DNA of 64,000 nt. Origin: Brevibacillus aydinogluensis. GTDB taxonomy: Bacteria; Bacillota; Bacilli; Brevibacillales; Brevibacillaceae. The stretch lies in assembly GCF_031954365.1 (NCBI RefSeq), contig NZ_JAUSVZ010000001.1; one strand, 5' to 3'. Positions 16,496-25,838 of this stretch are shown here, piece after piece. Within the stretch, counting starts at the first letter, position 1. Each line of letters starts with the position of its first letter. Made by a program: the position numbers and the translations under genes. Under the pieces are notes generated by a model. That model was not told where the DNA came from. It worked only from the letters and a program-made list of their open reading frames with translations, and searched no databases.

Positions 16496-17524
16496 GTGGA
16501 CGTACAACTTTTTGATTTTGAACTGCCAGAGCGGCTGATTGCACAGCATCCCCTGAAGGATCGCACGGCGTCGCGACTGCTTGTCCTCGACAAGCGGACA
16601 GGGGAGCTGACACACCGCCGCTTTACGGATTTGGTGGAGTACCTGCGGCCGGGCGACGTGCTGGTGCTAAATGACAGCCGCGTGCTGCCCGCGCGCCTGA
16701 TCGGCGAAAAGAGCGGAACGGGAGCGAAAATAGAAGTGCTCCTGCTCAAGTCGCTTGGCGGCGACCGCTGGGAGACACTGGTCAAGCCGGGCAAGCGGGT
16801 AAAGCCGGGGACGGAAGTGGTCTTTGGCGATGGACTGCTGCGCTGTGTCTGCGAAGAAGTGACGGAGACCGGCGGGCGCATTGTCCGTTTTCACTACGAC
16901 GGGATTTTTTACGAGATACTGGACCAACTCGGCACCATGCCGCTGCCGCCGTACATCCACGAGCAGCTGGAAGACCAGGAGCGCTACCAGACCGTGTATG
17001 CCCGTGAACGGGGGTCGGCGGCCGCACCGACGGCAGGCCTTCATTTTACCGAGGAGTACCTGCGCCAGATCGCGGAAAAGGGCGTCGAGATTGCGTATGT
17101 CACGCTGCACGTCGGATTGGGCACGTTCCGCCCGGTCACCGCTGATGTCGTGGAAGAGCATGTGATGCACGCCGAGTATTACGAGATTCCGCCGGAGACC
17201 GCCGAGACGGTCAACCGGGCCAAGGCGGAAGGCAGGCGTGTGATTGCGGTCGGCACCACCGCCTGCCGGACGCTGGAGACGGTGGGCGGCATGCATGACG
17301 GCAGGCTGGCGGCCGGATCGGGCTGGACGGACATCTTCATCTATCCGGGTTACGAGTTCCGGATTATCGACGGCCTGTTGACCAACTTCCACCTGCCCAA
17401 GTCAACGCTGGTCATGCTGGTCAGCGCGCTGGCCGGCAGGGAAAACGTGCTGCGGGCATATCGGACTGCGATTGCCGAGGAATACCGCTTTTTCAGTTTC
17501 GGAGATGCCATGCTGATTTTGTAA
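16496..17524 (+). CDS. queA: S-adenosylmethionine:tRNA ribosyltransferase-isomerase QueA
   Basis: Transfers and rearranges the ribosyl group of SAM onto preQ1 at position 34 of tRNA, giving epoxyqueuosine. Family hallmarks: FDFELPERLIAQHPL at the N-terminus, LNDSRVLPARLIGEK, APTAGLHFTEEYL, HVGLGTFRPV, and TNFHLPKSTLVMLVSAL near the C-terminus. 342 residues, full length. GTG 16496 follows TGAGGAGT. It precedes tgt, which inserts preQ1, so the two act consecutively on the same tRNAs. A terminator and a separate promoter lie between them. Confidence 0.97.
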   Translation: MDVQLFDFELPERLIAQHPLKDRTASRLLVLDKRTGELTHRRFTDLVEYLRPGDVLVLNDSRVLPARLIGEKSGTGAKIEVLLLKSLGGDRWETLVKPGKRVKPGTEVVFGDGLLRCVCEEVTETGGRIVRFHYDGIFYEILDQLGTMPLPPYIHEQLEDQERYQTVYARERGSAAAPTAGLHFTEEYLRQIAEKGVEIAYVTLHVGLGTFRPVTADVVEEHVMHAEYYEIPPETAETVNRAKAEGRRVIAVGTTACRTLETVGGMHDGRLAAGSGWTDIFIYPGYEFRIIDGLLTNFHLPKSTLVMLVSALAGRENVLRAYRTAIAEEYRFFSFGDAMLIL

Positions 17525-17526
17525 TG

Positions 17527-17549
17527 CCGGGGCTTGTCCCCCGGTTTTT
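17527..17549 (+). terminator. short terminator after queA
   Basis: CCGGGG pairs with CCCCGG around a short loop and is followed by TTTTT. It directly follows the queA stop at 17522-17524. Confidence 0.7.
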
Positions 17550-17551
17550 CC

Positions 17552-17580
17552 TTGTGAAAAGCTGCCAGTTTCTATATAAT
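17552..17580 (+). promoter_or_regulatory. sigma-A-like promoter for tgt-yajC
   Basis: TTGTGA (17552-17557), a 17-base spacer and TATAAT (17575-17580) lie just upstream of tgt. The -10 is perfect and the -35 has two mismatches. Confidence 0.72.
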
Positions 17581-17620
17581 AGGTGAGAATTACATCCAGA
17601 GTTTGAGGAGTGCACACAGA

Positions 17621-18751
17621 TTGGCTGTACGCTACGAATTGATCAAAACCTGCAAGCAGACAGGGGCACGGCTCGGCAAGCTGCATACGCCGCACGGGAC
17701 GATTGACACCCCTGTGTTCATGCCGGTTGGAACGCAAGCGACCGTCAAGGCGATGAGTCCGGAGGAACTGAAGGAGATCGGTGCCGGCATCATCCTGAGC
17801 AACACCTATCACCTGTTTCTTCGGCCCGGTCATGAAATTGTCCGGGAGGCAGGCGGTTTGCACGGTTTCATGAACTGGGATCGGGCGATTTTGACCGATT
17901 CCGGCGGATTTCAGGTGTTTAGCCTGAGCAATTTGCGCAAGATTACGGAAGAAGGCGTTTTCTTTCGCTCCCATCTGAACGGAGAAAAGCTGTTTATCGG
18001 ACCGGAAGAAGCGACGCAGATACAAAATGCGCTCGGCGCCGACATCTTCATGGCGTTTGACGAGTGCGCGCCGTACCCGGCTGAATACGATTACGTGAAG
18101 CAGTCGATGGAGCGGACCACGCGCTGGGCGGAGCGCTGTCTGAAAGCCCACACCCGGCAGAATGACCAGGCGCTGTTTGGCATCGTGCAGGGAGGCATGT
18201 ACAAGGATTTGCGCGAGCAGAGCGCCCGCGACCTTGTCTCGCTCGATTTCCCCGGGTACGCGGTCGGGGGATTGAGTGTCGGTGAACCGTTTTCATTAAT
18301 GTACGAGGTGCTGGAGCATACGGTACCGCTGCTGCCGTCCAACAAGCCGCGCTACCTGATGGGCGTAGGTTCACCGGACGCGCTGATTGAGGGAGCGATT
18401 CGCGGCATCGACATGTTTGACTGTGTGCTGCCCACCCGCATTGCCCGCAACGGGACATGCATGACAAGCCAGGGGAGGCTGGTGATCCGCAACGCCAAGT
18501 ACGCCCGCGACTTCACCCCGCTGGACCCGAACTGCGACTGCTACACCTGCAAAAACTACACGCGCGCCTACATCCGTCATCTGATCAAGGCAGACGAAAT
18601 CTTTGGCGTCCGGCTCACCACGTATCACAACCTGTATTTTCTGGTAAAGCTGATGGAACAGGTGCGTCAGGCGATTGCCGAAGACCGGCTGCGCGATTTT
18701 CGCGATCAGTTTTTCGCTCAATACGGATTGAGTGAAGATAGATCTTTCTAA
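17621..18751 (+). CDS. tgt: queuine/preQ1 tRNA-guanine transglycosylase
   Basis: Exchanges guanine 34 of GUN-anticodon tRNAs for preQ1. Visible features: ILTDSGGFQVFSLS with the active-site Asp, FDCVLPTRIARNG with the nucleophilic Asp, and the zinc site CDCYTCKNYTRAYIRHL. The start is TTG 17621 with GAGGAG ten bases upstream. An in-frame TTG at 17603 lies before that ribosome site. 376 residues, normal length. It is followed by yajC after 18 bases, and its substrate tRNAs are then modified by the upstream queA product. Confidence 0.96.
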   Translation: MAVRYELIKTCKQTGARLGKLHTPHGTIDTPVFMPVGTQATVKAMSPEELKEIGAGIILSNTYHLFLRPGHEIVREAGGLHGFMNWDRAILTDSGGFQVFSLSNLRKITEEGVFFRSHLNGEKLFIGPEEATQIQNALGADIFMAFDECAPYPAEYDYVKQSMERTTRWAERCLKAHTRQNDQALFGIVQGGMYKDLREQSARDLVSLDFPGYAVGGLSVGEPFSLMYEVLEHTVPLLPSNKPRYLMGVGSPDALIEGAIRGIDMFDCVLPTRIARNGTCMTSQGRLVIRNAKYARDFTPLDPNCDCYTCKNYTRAYIRHLIKADEIFGVRLTTYHNLYFLVKLMEQVRQAIAEDRLRDFRDQFFAQYGLSEDRSF

Positions 18752-18769
18752 GAAAAAAGGAGGACAATC

Positions 18770-19066
18770 ATGCAACAACTGCAAGGCTTTTTGCCCATTA
18801 TCATCATGTTTGTGATCTTCTATTTTCTGCTGATCCGCCCGCAGCAGAAGCGGCAGAAACAGCGCAACGCCATGCTGGCTTCGCTGAAAAAGGGTGATAA
18901 AGTCGTAACCATCGGCGGTATCCACGGCACGATTCAGGATTTGACGGATGATACCGTCACGCTGCGAATTGCCCACAACGTCCACGTTACGTTTGACCGC
19001 GGTGCCGTTAACAACGTAGTCTCCGCCAGCGAACCGGCCGCGGAATCGAAGGAAGAGTCGAAATAA
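18770..19066 (+). CDS. yajC: preprotein translocase accessory subunit YajC
   Basis: Single-pass membrane protein that joins SecDF to assist export through SecYEG. The 98 residues contain one transmembrane helix (LPIIIMFVIFYFLLIRPQQK) with the hallmark RPQQKRQK motif, followed by the cytosolic beta domain (KKGDKVVTIGGIHGTI). AAGGAGG precedes ATG 18770. secD and secF are 4.5 kb downstream. Confidence 0.95.
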   Translation: MQQLQGFLPIIIMFVIFYFLLIRPQQKRQKQRNAMLASLKKGDKVVTIGGIHGTIQDLTDDTVTLRIAHNVHVTFDRGAVNNVVSASEPAAESKEESK

Positions 19067-19083
19067 GTTTTCATCCACGCGAA

Positions 19084-19121
19084 AACATCCGGCTACCTCA
19101 ATGGTGCCGGATGTTTTTTTG
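19084..19121 (+). terminator. intrinsic terminator after yajC
   Basis: AACATCCGGC (19084-19093) pairs with GCCGGATGTT (19106-19115), followed by a run of T. It ends the tgt-yajC transcript. Confidence 0.88.
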
Positions 19122-19199
19122 TTTGCTGCCTGTCGCATGCGGGGGAAAGACCGGGTGATACCCGCGGCTTCGGTCACGTAAAACCCTTCCGTAAATTGC

Positions 19200-19574
19200 T
19201 TAGTACCGCTTGGAAACGGAGTTGACGCCGAATATGCCGCCGACAGCTGCTGTCACAAACGCGCCCAGCAGGTACAACAGGGTGCTCCACTGCATGGCCG
19301 CATCAAAGCCCAAAAACCCGATCAACAGCACGAGCAGGAAGTAAGACAGACCGGTCAGCCCGCCGTAGTACCAGCCTTTTCCTCCGCAGCGCCGTCCTGT
19401 CACATAGCCGCCCAACAAGAGGCCCAGCGCGTTGATGGTGTAGGTGAAATACGGCAGGGTGCTTTCGCGTATGTTGGTAAAGGACAGCAGCAGGGCGGCC
19501 AGGAGAGCGCCCGTCAGCACCAGACCGAGCGTGTATAAGAGACCTGTAAATACCGAGGTGGTAGCACTCCGCAC
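19200..19574 (-). CDS. TIGR04086-family membrane protein (YrzE-like)
   Basis: A 124-residue protein with four predicted transmembrane helices and glycine-rich connecting segments (LLLGGYVTGRRCGGKGWYYG is characteristic). GTG 19574 follows GAGGAGGG with good spacing. B. subtilis yrzE occupies the same place after yajC, and the family is annotated TIGR04086. Function is unknown. It is transcribed opposite to its neighbours. Confidence 0.85.
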   Translation of the reverse strand: MRSATTSVFTGLLYTLGLVLTGALLAALLLSFTNIRESTLPYFTYTINALGLLLGGYVTGRRCGGKGWYYGGLTGLSYFLLVLLIGFLGFDAAMQWSTLLYLLGAFVTAAVGGIFGVNSVSKRY

Positions 19575-19705
19575 GGTTAACCCTCCTCACTGGTCAGTTT
19601 GTACCATCTATATGAGGGGCTTGGGCAGCGTATTCATCTTCGCGTTGAACATCGGAAGGAATTTTCGTATGATGGATGAGGAACCAGACGGGGGGTGAGG
19701 AATGC

Positions 19706-20683
19706 GTGATCAAGACTTACTTTTACAACCACTCGGAGCAGAAGATGTACCACGATGTCGACCTGAGCAAAAAGGACGAATGGCTGAAGTCACCGGAAGA
19801 TTTGCTTTGGATTGACCTGTACGATGTGGGGAACAATGAACTTCAGTACATTGCCAAGATCTTTGATTTCCACCCGCTGGCGATTGAAGACTGTCTGCAC
19901 GTCAGCCCGCGTGCCAAGGTAGACAAGTACGACGACTACTACTTTTTCGTGTTTCATGCGCTGCGCTACAACGAAGAGAGCGACGACGAAATCACCACGG
20001 TGGAACTGAACGTTTTTCTCGGTCCCAACTACATCGTGACGATTCACAAATCGCCAATGAACACGATCGGCCGAATCGCGGCCATGTGCCACCGGAACAT
20101 CTCCTATCTGAACCGCGGCCCCGACTACCTGCTGTACGCGATCGTGGACGGCATCACCGACGAGTACTTCCCGATCATGGACAGGATCAGCGTGCGGATC
20201 GACGAGCTGGAAGACGAGATCTTCGAGCACAGGATGGAGGAGATCACGGAAGAGTTTCTGGCGCTGAAGCGAACGATAATTTTGATTCGTCGCGTGATAT
20301 TGCCACAAAAGCGGATTTTCGCCAATGTCAATGGACGCTATTCGTTTGACATATCCGAGGAAAACGTTCCGTTCTACAGCGACCTGACGGATCACCTGGA
20401 GCGGATTGCCGACTCCACGGAGACGTTCCGCGACCTGGTCAACGGCGCGCTGGACACGTACTACACGATCATCAGCGCCAAGACTACCGAGACGATGCGC
20501 GTGCTGACGATCATCTCCACGATCATTCTGCCGCTGACGTTCATCACCGGCCTGTTTGGAATGAACACATTCAGTTGGCTGGGCCCGGGGGCGGAGCCGT
20601 ACATGTTGATCATCGCCCTCGTCGTCATGATCGGCATGACCTTTGCCATGCTGCACATTTTCCGCAAGCGAAAGTGGCTGTAG
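19706..20683 (+). CDS. corA: CorA-family magnesium/divalent cation channel
   Basis: Pentameric Mg2+ channel of the inner membrane. The large N-terminal cytosolic domain (VIKTYFYNH onward) and the long stalk helix precede two C-terminal transmembrane helices. The signature GMN motif is present in GLFGMNTF at the end of the first helix. GTG 19706 follows GGTGAGGA. The longer ATG start at 19676 has no ribosome site. About 325 residues. Mg2+ versus Co2+ preference cannot be told from sequence. Confidence 0.9.
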   Translation: MIKTYFYNHSEQKMYHDVDLSKKDEWLKSPEDLLWIDLYDVGNNELQYIAKIFDFHPLAIEDCLHVSPRAKVDKYDDYYFFVFHALRYNEESDDEITTVELNVFLGPNYIVTIHKSPMNTIGRIAAMCHRNISYLNRGPDYLLYAIVDGITDEYFPIMDRISVRIDELEDEIFEHRMEEITEEFLALKRTIILIRRVILPQKRIFANVNGRYSFDISEENVPFYSDLTDHLERIADSTETFRDLVNGALDTYYTIISAKTTETMRVLTIISTIILPLTFITGLFGMNTFSWLGPGAEPYMLIIALVVMIGMTFAMLHIFRKRKWL

Positions 20684-20778
20684 CACAGCCGGGGTGCGTT
20701 TAGTCAAAATTGGCGCTTATACACGTACGGCCTCTCGCGGAGACTAACCACAAACTCTGCGTGGGGAGGCCGACGGAA

Positions 20779-21492
20779 ATGGAAGATCTGACAATCGCGC
20801 TGATGCGCACCCTGTTTTCCTACTTCTTCCTTTTGGTTCTGCTGCGCCTCATGGGCAAGCGGGAATTGGGGAAACTGTCCGTATTTGACATCGTTATCTC
20901 CATCATGTTGGCAGAGATGGCAGTACTGGCGATTGAAGAGATCGACAAACAGGCGTTCCTGTTCTACGTCCCGATGCTGCTGATCGGACTGCTGGAAATC
21001 GGCATGGCGTATCTGTCGATGAAAAACAAGAAGTTTCGCGACGTGGTTGGCGGTTCGGCCGACTTAATCATAGAAAATGGCCAGATTCGTGAAGACGCGA
21101 TGCGGCGCAACCGGCTCTCTTTTGACGACCTGATGGTTCACCTGCGGCAGAAGAACATCAAGAACCTGGCGGACGTGGAATTTGCCCTCATGGAACCGAC
21201 CGGGCAGATGAGCGTCTTTCTCAAACAGTCGAAGCAGCCGCTGACCCGGGAAGACCTGAATCTACCGGACCCAAAGCCGCTGGGTGAGGTGACGTTTTCG
21301 GGCCTGCCGATCCCGCTGATCCTGGACGGACAGGTGCGGGAGGAGGCGCTGCGAAAAATCGGCCAGAACAAGCTGTGGCTGAAACGGGAAATCCGCAAGT
21401 ACGGCATCAAGGACATCCGCGATGTCTCGTTCTGCAGCATTGACGAGCGCGGGATCATCTATCTGGACACCAAGGACAAACGGCAGCGTTAA
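20779..21492 (+). CDS. DUF421 membrane protein (YetF/YrbG family)
   Basis: A 237-residue protein with three N-terminal transmembrane helices (residues about 5-25, 32-52 and 58-80) and a cytosolic domain of two repeated alpha/beta units containing the conserved RGxPIPLI-like segment FSGLPIPLILDGQV. ATG 20779 lies 9 bases after GGGGAGG, and an earlier ATG lacks such a site. B. subtilis yrbG, beside spoVB, belongs to this family. The physiological role is unknown. Confidence 0.88.
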   Translation: MEDLTIALMRTLFSYFFLLVLLRLMGKRELGKLSVFDIVISIMLAEMAVLAIEEIDKQAFLFYVPMLLIGLLEIGMAYLSMKNKKFRDVVGGSADLIIENGQIREDAMRRNRLSFDDLMVHLRQKNIKNLADVEFALMEPTGQMSVFLKQSKQPLTREDLNLPDPKPLGEVTFSGLPIPLILDGQVREEALRKIGQNKLWLKREIRKYGIKDIRDVSFCSIDERGIIYLDTKDKRQR

Positions 21493-21519
21493 CGTACCAA
21501 GGCGTCAGCGCCGTGGCAA

Positions 21520-23103
21520 TCAGCGCCGCGGGAAAAAGATGGCCAATTGCTCGCCGATCCAGGGAATGCGCTGGACGTCCTGTTTGCCGAGAATCCGCAT
21601 CGCCACGAGCAGCACCATGTACAAAAGCGTGCTGGCGGCAGAGCAGACGAGCAGCGGCAAGATGACCGTCGCGGTGTCGGCAAACCAGTGAGCAGCCATG
21701 TACGAACCGGCGTATCCCATCGCCACCATCGCCGCGCCGATCTTGCACAGCTCCAGCACGTTCACGGTAAAACCGATCACCTTGACCAGGCTGGCGAGGT
21801 GCAGGAGCGTGACCAACGTGATGTTGATGTTAAGCGCGATCACCGCTCCGTGAATGCCGAACGGGGGCTGAATCGTGAAGACAAACATCGCAACCGTCTT
21901 GACAACAGCGCCGATCAGCGTGTTGCGAAACACCACCTGTGCGTAATCAAGCCCTTGCAGCGCAGCCGCCAGCGGCGCCTGAAAAAAGAGGAAGACGGAA
22001 AACGGCGCCATCTCCTTCAACAGCAGTCCCACGTCCGGGTTTTTGTAAAGCAGCCCGCAGAGCGGTTCGGCAAAAATGTACAGCAGGACGGTACACGGTG
22101 CTCCGATGACGAGTGTAATCCGCATCGCCTGATAGATGCGCCGATGCACGAGTGGGGCATTTTTTTGATAGGACGCTTCCGCCACGGCAGGAACGAGCGA
22201 AACGGACAAGGAATAGGTTAAAAACGTGGGAAACAAGAGCAAAGGGACGGCCATCCCGGCGAATTGACCGTACTGGCTGGTCGCCACCGTCGTCGAGAGT
22301 CCGGACATCACCAGGGCAAATGGCACGATCATCGGCTCCAGCACATAGGCGATCGAGCCGACGATCCTGCTCAGGGTGACGGGCAGCGATACGCTGAACA
22401 ACTGGCGCAGGCTTTCGCGGCTCTGAGAAAAAACAGTCAGCAGCGGCTGTTCCCAGATGCGGGCCGCCGTGTTGCGGCTGGAACGCCGGTACTGCCAGAG
22501 AATGTACATGAGGCCGGCCGCTTCGCCGAACACGATGCTGCCGACGGCGCCTGCGGTGGCGTATTGAATACCAAACGGCAGGAAGGCGAGCGTCATAACG
22601 ACCACTGTCCCCATGCGGACCACTTGCTCCACCAACTGCGAGACGGCTGTCGGCGTCATGTTGTGTTTGCCTTGAAAATAGCCGCGCAGCACCAGCGAAA
22701 TGCTGGCGATCGGGATGACCGGCACCGCGGCCAAGAGGACGATATCGGCCCGGGCATCGGCAAACAGCATTTGTGAGATGCGCCCGGACAGCGCAAGCAA
22801 CAGCGCGCACAGGATCAGGCTGATACCCCCGGCGACCGCCAGCGCCAGCAGCAGGAACCGGCGGCTCTGCCGGCTGTCCTGAGCCGCCTCCGTTTCCGCC
22901 ACCTGTTTGGCGATGGCGACGGGCAGTCCAAACGTGGTCACTGTGATGAGAAAGTACAGCAGGGGAACCACCATCTGGTACAAGCCCATCCCTTCCGCGC
23001 CGATCAATCGCGACAGGACGATGCGGTTGGCAAAGCCGAGCACCTTGGTCACACCGCCCGCGATGATGAGGATGACCGTTCCATAAAAGAAAGACTGTCT
23101 CAT
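21520..23103 (-). CDS. spoVB: stage V sporulation protein B
   Basis: Polytopic MOP-superfamily flippase (MurJ/Wzx-like) required for spore cortex synthesis, proposed to move lipid-linked peptidoglycan precursors. The 527 residues contain about fourteen hydrophobic helices, with conserved LSRLIGAEGMGLYQMVVPLL near the N-terminus and RGYFQGKHNMTPTAVSQL in the first half. The start at 23103 (MRQSFFYG) follows AAAGGAG. Location between yrbG-like and comN-like genes is the B. subtilis order. Confidence 0.92.
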   Translation of the reverse strand: MRQSFFYGTVILIIAGGVTKVLGFANRIVLSRLIGAEGMGLYQMVVPLLYFLITVTTFGLPVAIAKQVAETEAAQDSRQSRRFLLLALAVAGGISLILCALLLALSGRISQMLFADARADIVLLAAVPVIPIASISLVLRGYFQGKHNMTPTAVSQLVEQVVRMGTVVVMTLAFLPFGIQYATAGAVGSIVFGEAAGLMYILWQYRRSSRNTAARIWEQPLLTVFSQSRESLRQLFSVSLPVTLSRIVGSIAYVLEPMIVPFALVMSGLSTTVATSQYGQFAGMAVPLLLFPTFLTYSLSVSLVPAVAEASYQKNAPLVHRRIYQAMRITLVIGAPCTVLLYIFAEPLCGLLYKNPDVGLLLKEMAPFSVFLFFQAPLAAALQGLDYAQVVFRNTLIGAVVKTVAMFVFTIQPPFGIHGAVIALNINITLVTLLHLASLVKVIGFTVNVLELCKIGAAMVAMGYAGSYMAAHWFADTATVILPLLVCSAASTLLYMVLLVAMRILGKQDVQRIPWIGEQLAIFFPRR

Positions 23104-23199
23104 GGCAGGCTCCTTTACCGCCCAAATTTCGTGAACAGTTCGTACTATAAGAATATGGACGTGCCGCTTGCGGCATGACTACTTTGAGGGGGAGAGCAG

Positions 23200-23439
23200 A
23201 TGGACGAGCAGCGCAAACGGGAATGGTACGCACAGGTGGCCGGCCTGTGCGAAAGCAAGGCAGAGGAATTCGCCCTGCTCGGCTACGAAAACGTCACGGC
23301 GGAGGACGTCTGGGAGTGCGTCACAGCTGCATACAAGGACATTCCGCCCCTGCATCGCCTGGTCAACGACATCCTGTCGCTGAAACCGACCAAGTACATG
23401 AACTGGTTGATGCTGCAAATGTACAAGCAATCCCAGTGA
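23200..23439 (+). CDS. comN: post-transcriptional regulator ComN-like
   Basis: A 79-residue protein matching the ComN/YrzD family: an N-terminal helical segment, WECVTAAYKDIPPLHRLVNDIL, and the C-terminal LKPTKYMNWLMLQMYKQ. In B. subtilis ComN affects stability and localisation of comE mRNA. GGGGGAGAG precedes ATG 23200. The gene sits between spoVB and secD as in B. subtilis. No com genes are in this window, so its target here is unknown. Confidence 0.85.
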   Translation: MDEQRKREWYAQVAGLCESKAEEFALLGYENVTAEDVWECVTAAYKDIPPLHRLVNDILSLKPTKYMNWLMLQMYKQSQ

Positions 23440-23521
23440 AACTTTTCCCCTTGCCATTCGTAACAGTTGGCTGATGCGAAGAAAAGGGGATGGTTGCCAT
23501 GGTGTTACTTTCCAGCAAAAA

Positions 23522-23551
23522 TTGACACGTTTTTTTCCACTTCGCTATAAT
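23522..23551 (+). promoter_or_regulatory. strong sigma-A promoter for secD-secF
   Basis: Consensus TTGACA (23522-23527), 18-base spacer and consensus TATAAT (23546-23551). It lies 58 bases before the secD start. Confidence 0.88.
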
Positions 23552-23609
23552 GGGCATATTGGTTTGCGTCTTCTGACCGAACCCTGGAAGGAAAGAGGGG
23601 TATTACTAC

Positions 23610-24848
23610 ATGATCAAATGGGGAAGATTCCTCCTGTTTTTGGTCGTTGTGGGCATGTTGGCCACGCTCATCACCACGACGACCCAGCAGGTGGCAGGCA
23701 ACATCCGGCTTGGTTTGGACCTGCAGGGCGGCTTTGAGATTCTCTACGTCGTAGAGCCGCTGGAGCCAAACCAACAAGTGGATATGGAATTGTTGAAAGC
23801 GACCGCGGGCATGGTCGAAAAGCGGGTCAACATCGGGGGAGTGACGGAACCCGTGATTGAGACCGAGTTGCCCAACCGCATCCGCGTCAAGATTGCGTCG
23901 GAAAAGGCCAATCAGGACGAACTGCGCGAGTTGATCGGCAAACCGGCGGTGCTGGAGTTCCGCGACGAAAACGGCAACGTTCTGCTGCGCGGAAGCGACC
24001 TCGCCTCGGGCGGTGCGGGCGTCGGATACGACGATCTGAAACGTCCCGTCGTGACGTTGAAAATTTCCGACCCGAAAAAGCTGGAAGACATTACCCGGGC
24101 CAATCTGGGCAAACCGATGGCCATTTACCTGGACGACAACATGCTGACCAATCCGGTCATTCAAAACGTGATTACCGGCGGAAACGCCCAGATTTCCGGC
24201 AACTTCACCCAGGAGTCGGCGCAGGAACTGGCTGACATTCTCAACTCGGGTGCCCTGCCGGCAAAACTGATCGAGAAGCAGGTGACATCGGTCGGGGCGT
24301 CGCTCGGTACGCTGGCGCTGCAAAAAACGATTTACGCCGGCTACGTGGGTGCCGCGCTGATCATCGTGTTCATGCTGGTGGTGTACCGATTGCCCGGTCT
24401 GATCGCCAACATCACACTTGTCGCGTTTACCTACTTCTGTCTCGTCGTGCTTGACTGGATGGACGCGACGCTCACCCTGCCGGGGATCGCCGGTTTCATC
24501 CTCTCCGTCGGGATGGCGGTAGACGCCAACATTATTACCTACGAACGCATTCAGGAAGAAATTCGCTCCGGAAAGACGATCCTGTCTGCATTCCGTGCGG
24601 GGGAACGCCGTTCGTTGATCACGATCATCGACGCGCACGTGACCACGCTGATCGCGACAGCGGTGCTGTTCTACTTCGGGACAAGCTCCATCCAAGGGTT
24701 TGCGATCGTGCTGGCCATGACGCTGATCGTCAGCGTCATCACCAACGTGTTTGGTTCCCGCTTCCTGCTGTGGCTGCTCGTTCGTTCCAACATGATCAAG
24801 AAGCCGTTCTGGTTCGGGGTAAAGGAGAGTGAGATCGGTGAGCTCTAA
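23610..24848 (+). CDS. secD: protein translocase subunit SecD
   Basis: RND-family membrane protein that uses proton flow to pull preproteins outward. Residues 1-35 include the first transmembrane helix, followed by the LGLDLQGGFEILYVVE motif, a large external domain, then five helices with the AGFILSVGMAVDANIITYERIQE segment that carries the essential Asp. 412 residues. secF overlaps by 11 bases. In B. subtilis the two are fused as SecDF. Here they are separate genes. Confidence 0.96.
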   Translation: MIKWGRFLLFLVVVGMLATLITTTTQQVAGNIRLGLDLQGGFEILYVVEPLEPNQQVDMELLKATAGMVEKRVNIGGVTEPVIETELPNRIRVKIASEKANQDELRELIGKPAVLEFRDENGNVLLRGSDLASGGAGVGYDDLKRPVVTLKISDPKKLEDITRANLGKPMAIYLDDNMLTNPVIQNVITGGNAQISGNFTQESAQELADILNSGALPAKLIEKQVTSVGASLGTLALQKTIYAGYVGAALIIVFMLVVYRLPGLIANITLVAFTYFCLVVLDWMDATLTLPGIAGFILSVGMAVDANIITYERIQEEIRSGKTILSAFRAGERRSLITIIDAHVTTLIATAVLFYFGTSSIQGFAIVLAMTLIVSVITNVFGSRFLLWLLVRSNMIKKPFWFGVKESEIGEL

Positions 24849-25770
24849 ACGACACGAAGATATTGTCAAGTTTGACATCGTCAAAAACCGGCGGAAATTT
24901 TTCCTCTTTTCCGGTATCATTCTCGTCCTGGGCCTGCTCGTCACACTGTTTATGGGCTTGAACCTGGGTGTCGACTTCAAAGCGGGGACCCGACTCGACA
25001 TCTACATTGGGAAGGAGTTTAATCCATCCGACGTGGAACAGCTGATCAAGCAGCACGTGCCGGATACCGTCTTCACCCCTGTGACGCCCTATGGCGATCA
25101 TCAGGCACAGACCCGTTTTGACCAGACAGTGGACGCCGAAAAGCTGAAATCGTTGGAAAAGGCGCTGAAGGAAAAGTACGGGCCGCAGGTAACCAAGCAG
25201 GAAGCGACGGTTGATCCGAGCATCGCCCGTGAACTGGTGCGAAAGGCGGCGATTGCCGTGTCGATTGCCGGCGTCGGGATCATCGTATACATCGCGATCC
25301 GTTTCCAACTGCTGTTTGGCATCGCCTGCATCATCGGTCTGATCCACGACGTGCTGGTTCCGATCGCGCTGTTCTCCGTGTTCCGGCTGGAAGTTGATTT
25401 GACGTTCATTGCGGCGATTTTGACAATTGTTGGTTATTCAATCAACGACACGATCGTAATTTTTGACCGGATTCGGGAAAACCTAAGAACGATGAAGTCC
25501 AAAACCGTGGAAGACCTGGAGCACCTGGTCAACGTCTCCCTGTGGCAGACGATGCGCCGCTCCATCTTTACGGTGGCGACGGTGTTCTTCACCGCCCTGG
25601 CGCTTGCCGCTCTGGGCAGTGAAAGCATCCGCAACTTCTCGCTGGCCCTGATTTTTGGTCTGGTGAGCGGGACGTATTCGTCCATCTTCATTGCCGCTCA
25701 GGTATGGGTGGCCCTGAAAGAACGGGAAATGAAAAAGAAGCGTTTTTCTCCGGCTCCGAATGAGGGCTGA
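24838..25770 (+). CDS. secF: protein translocase subunit SecF
   Basis: Partner of SecD in the translocase. The motif LNLGVDFKAGTRLDIYIG after helix 1 and the conserved GYSINDTIVIFDRIREN segment near the C-terminal helices identify it. GTG 24838 lies 10 bases after AAAGGAG inside the end of secD. GTG 24829 is in frame but too close. About 310 residues. A strong terminator follows at 25778. Confidence 0.95.
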   Translation: MSSKRHEDIVKFDIVKNRRKFFLFSGIILVLGLLVTLFMGLNLGVDFKAGTRLDIYIGKEFNPSDVEQLIKQHVPDTVFTPVTPYGDHQAQTRFDQTVDAEKLKSLEKALKEKYGPQVTKQEATVDPSIARELVRKAAIAVSIAGVGIIVYIAIRFQLLFGIACIIGLIHDVLVPIALFSVFRLEVDLTFIAAILTIVGYSINDTIVIFDRIRENLRTMKSKTVEDLEHLVNVSLWQTMRRSIFTVATVFFTALALAALGSESIRNFSLALIFGLVSGTYSSIFIAAQVWVALKEREMKKKRFSPAPNEG

Positions 25771-25777
25771 GTGACGA

Positions 25778-25808
25778 AACCGCGGGGGAGCTTCCCCGCG
25801 GTTTTTTT
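25778..25808 (+). terminator. intrinsic terminator after secF
   Basis: ACCGCGGGG and CCCCGCGGT pair around a 6-base loop and are followed by seven T residues. Confidence 0.92.
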
Positions 25809-25838
25809 CTCTCCACCATACTTCCCGCGAAAGGGGCG

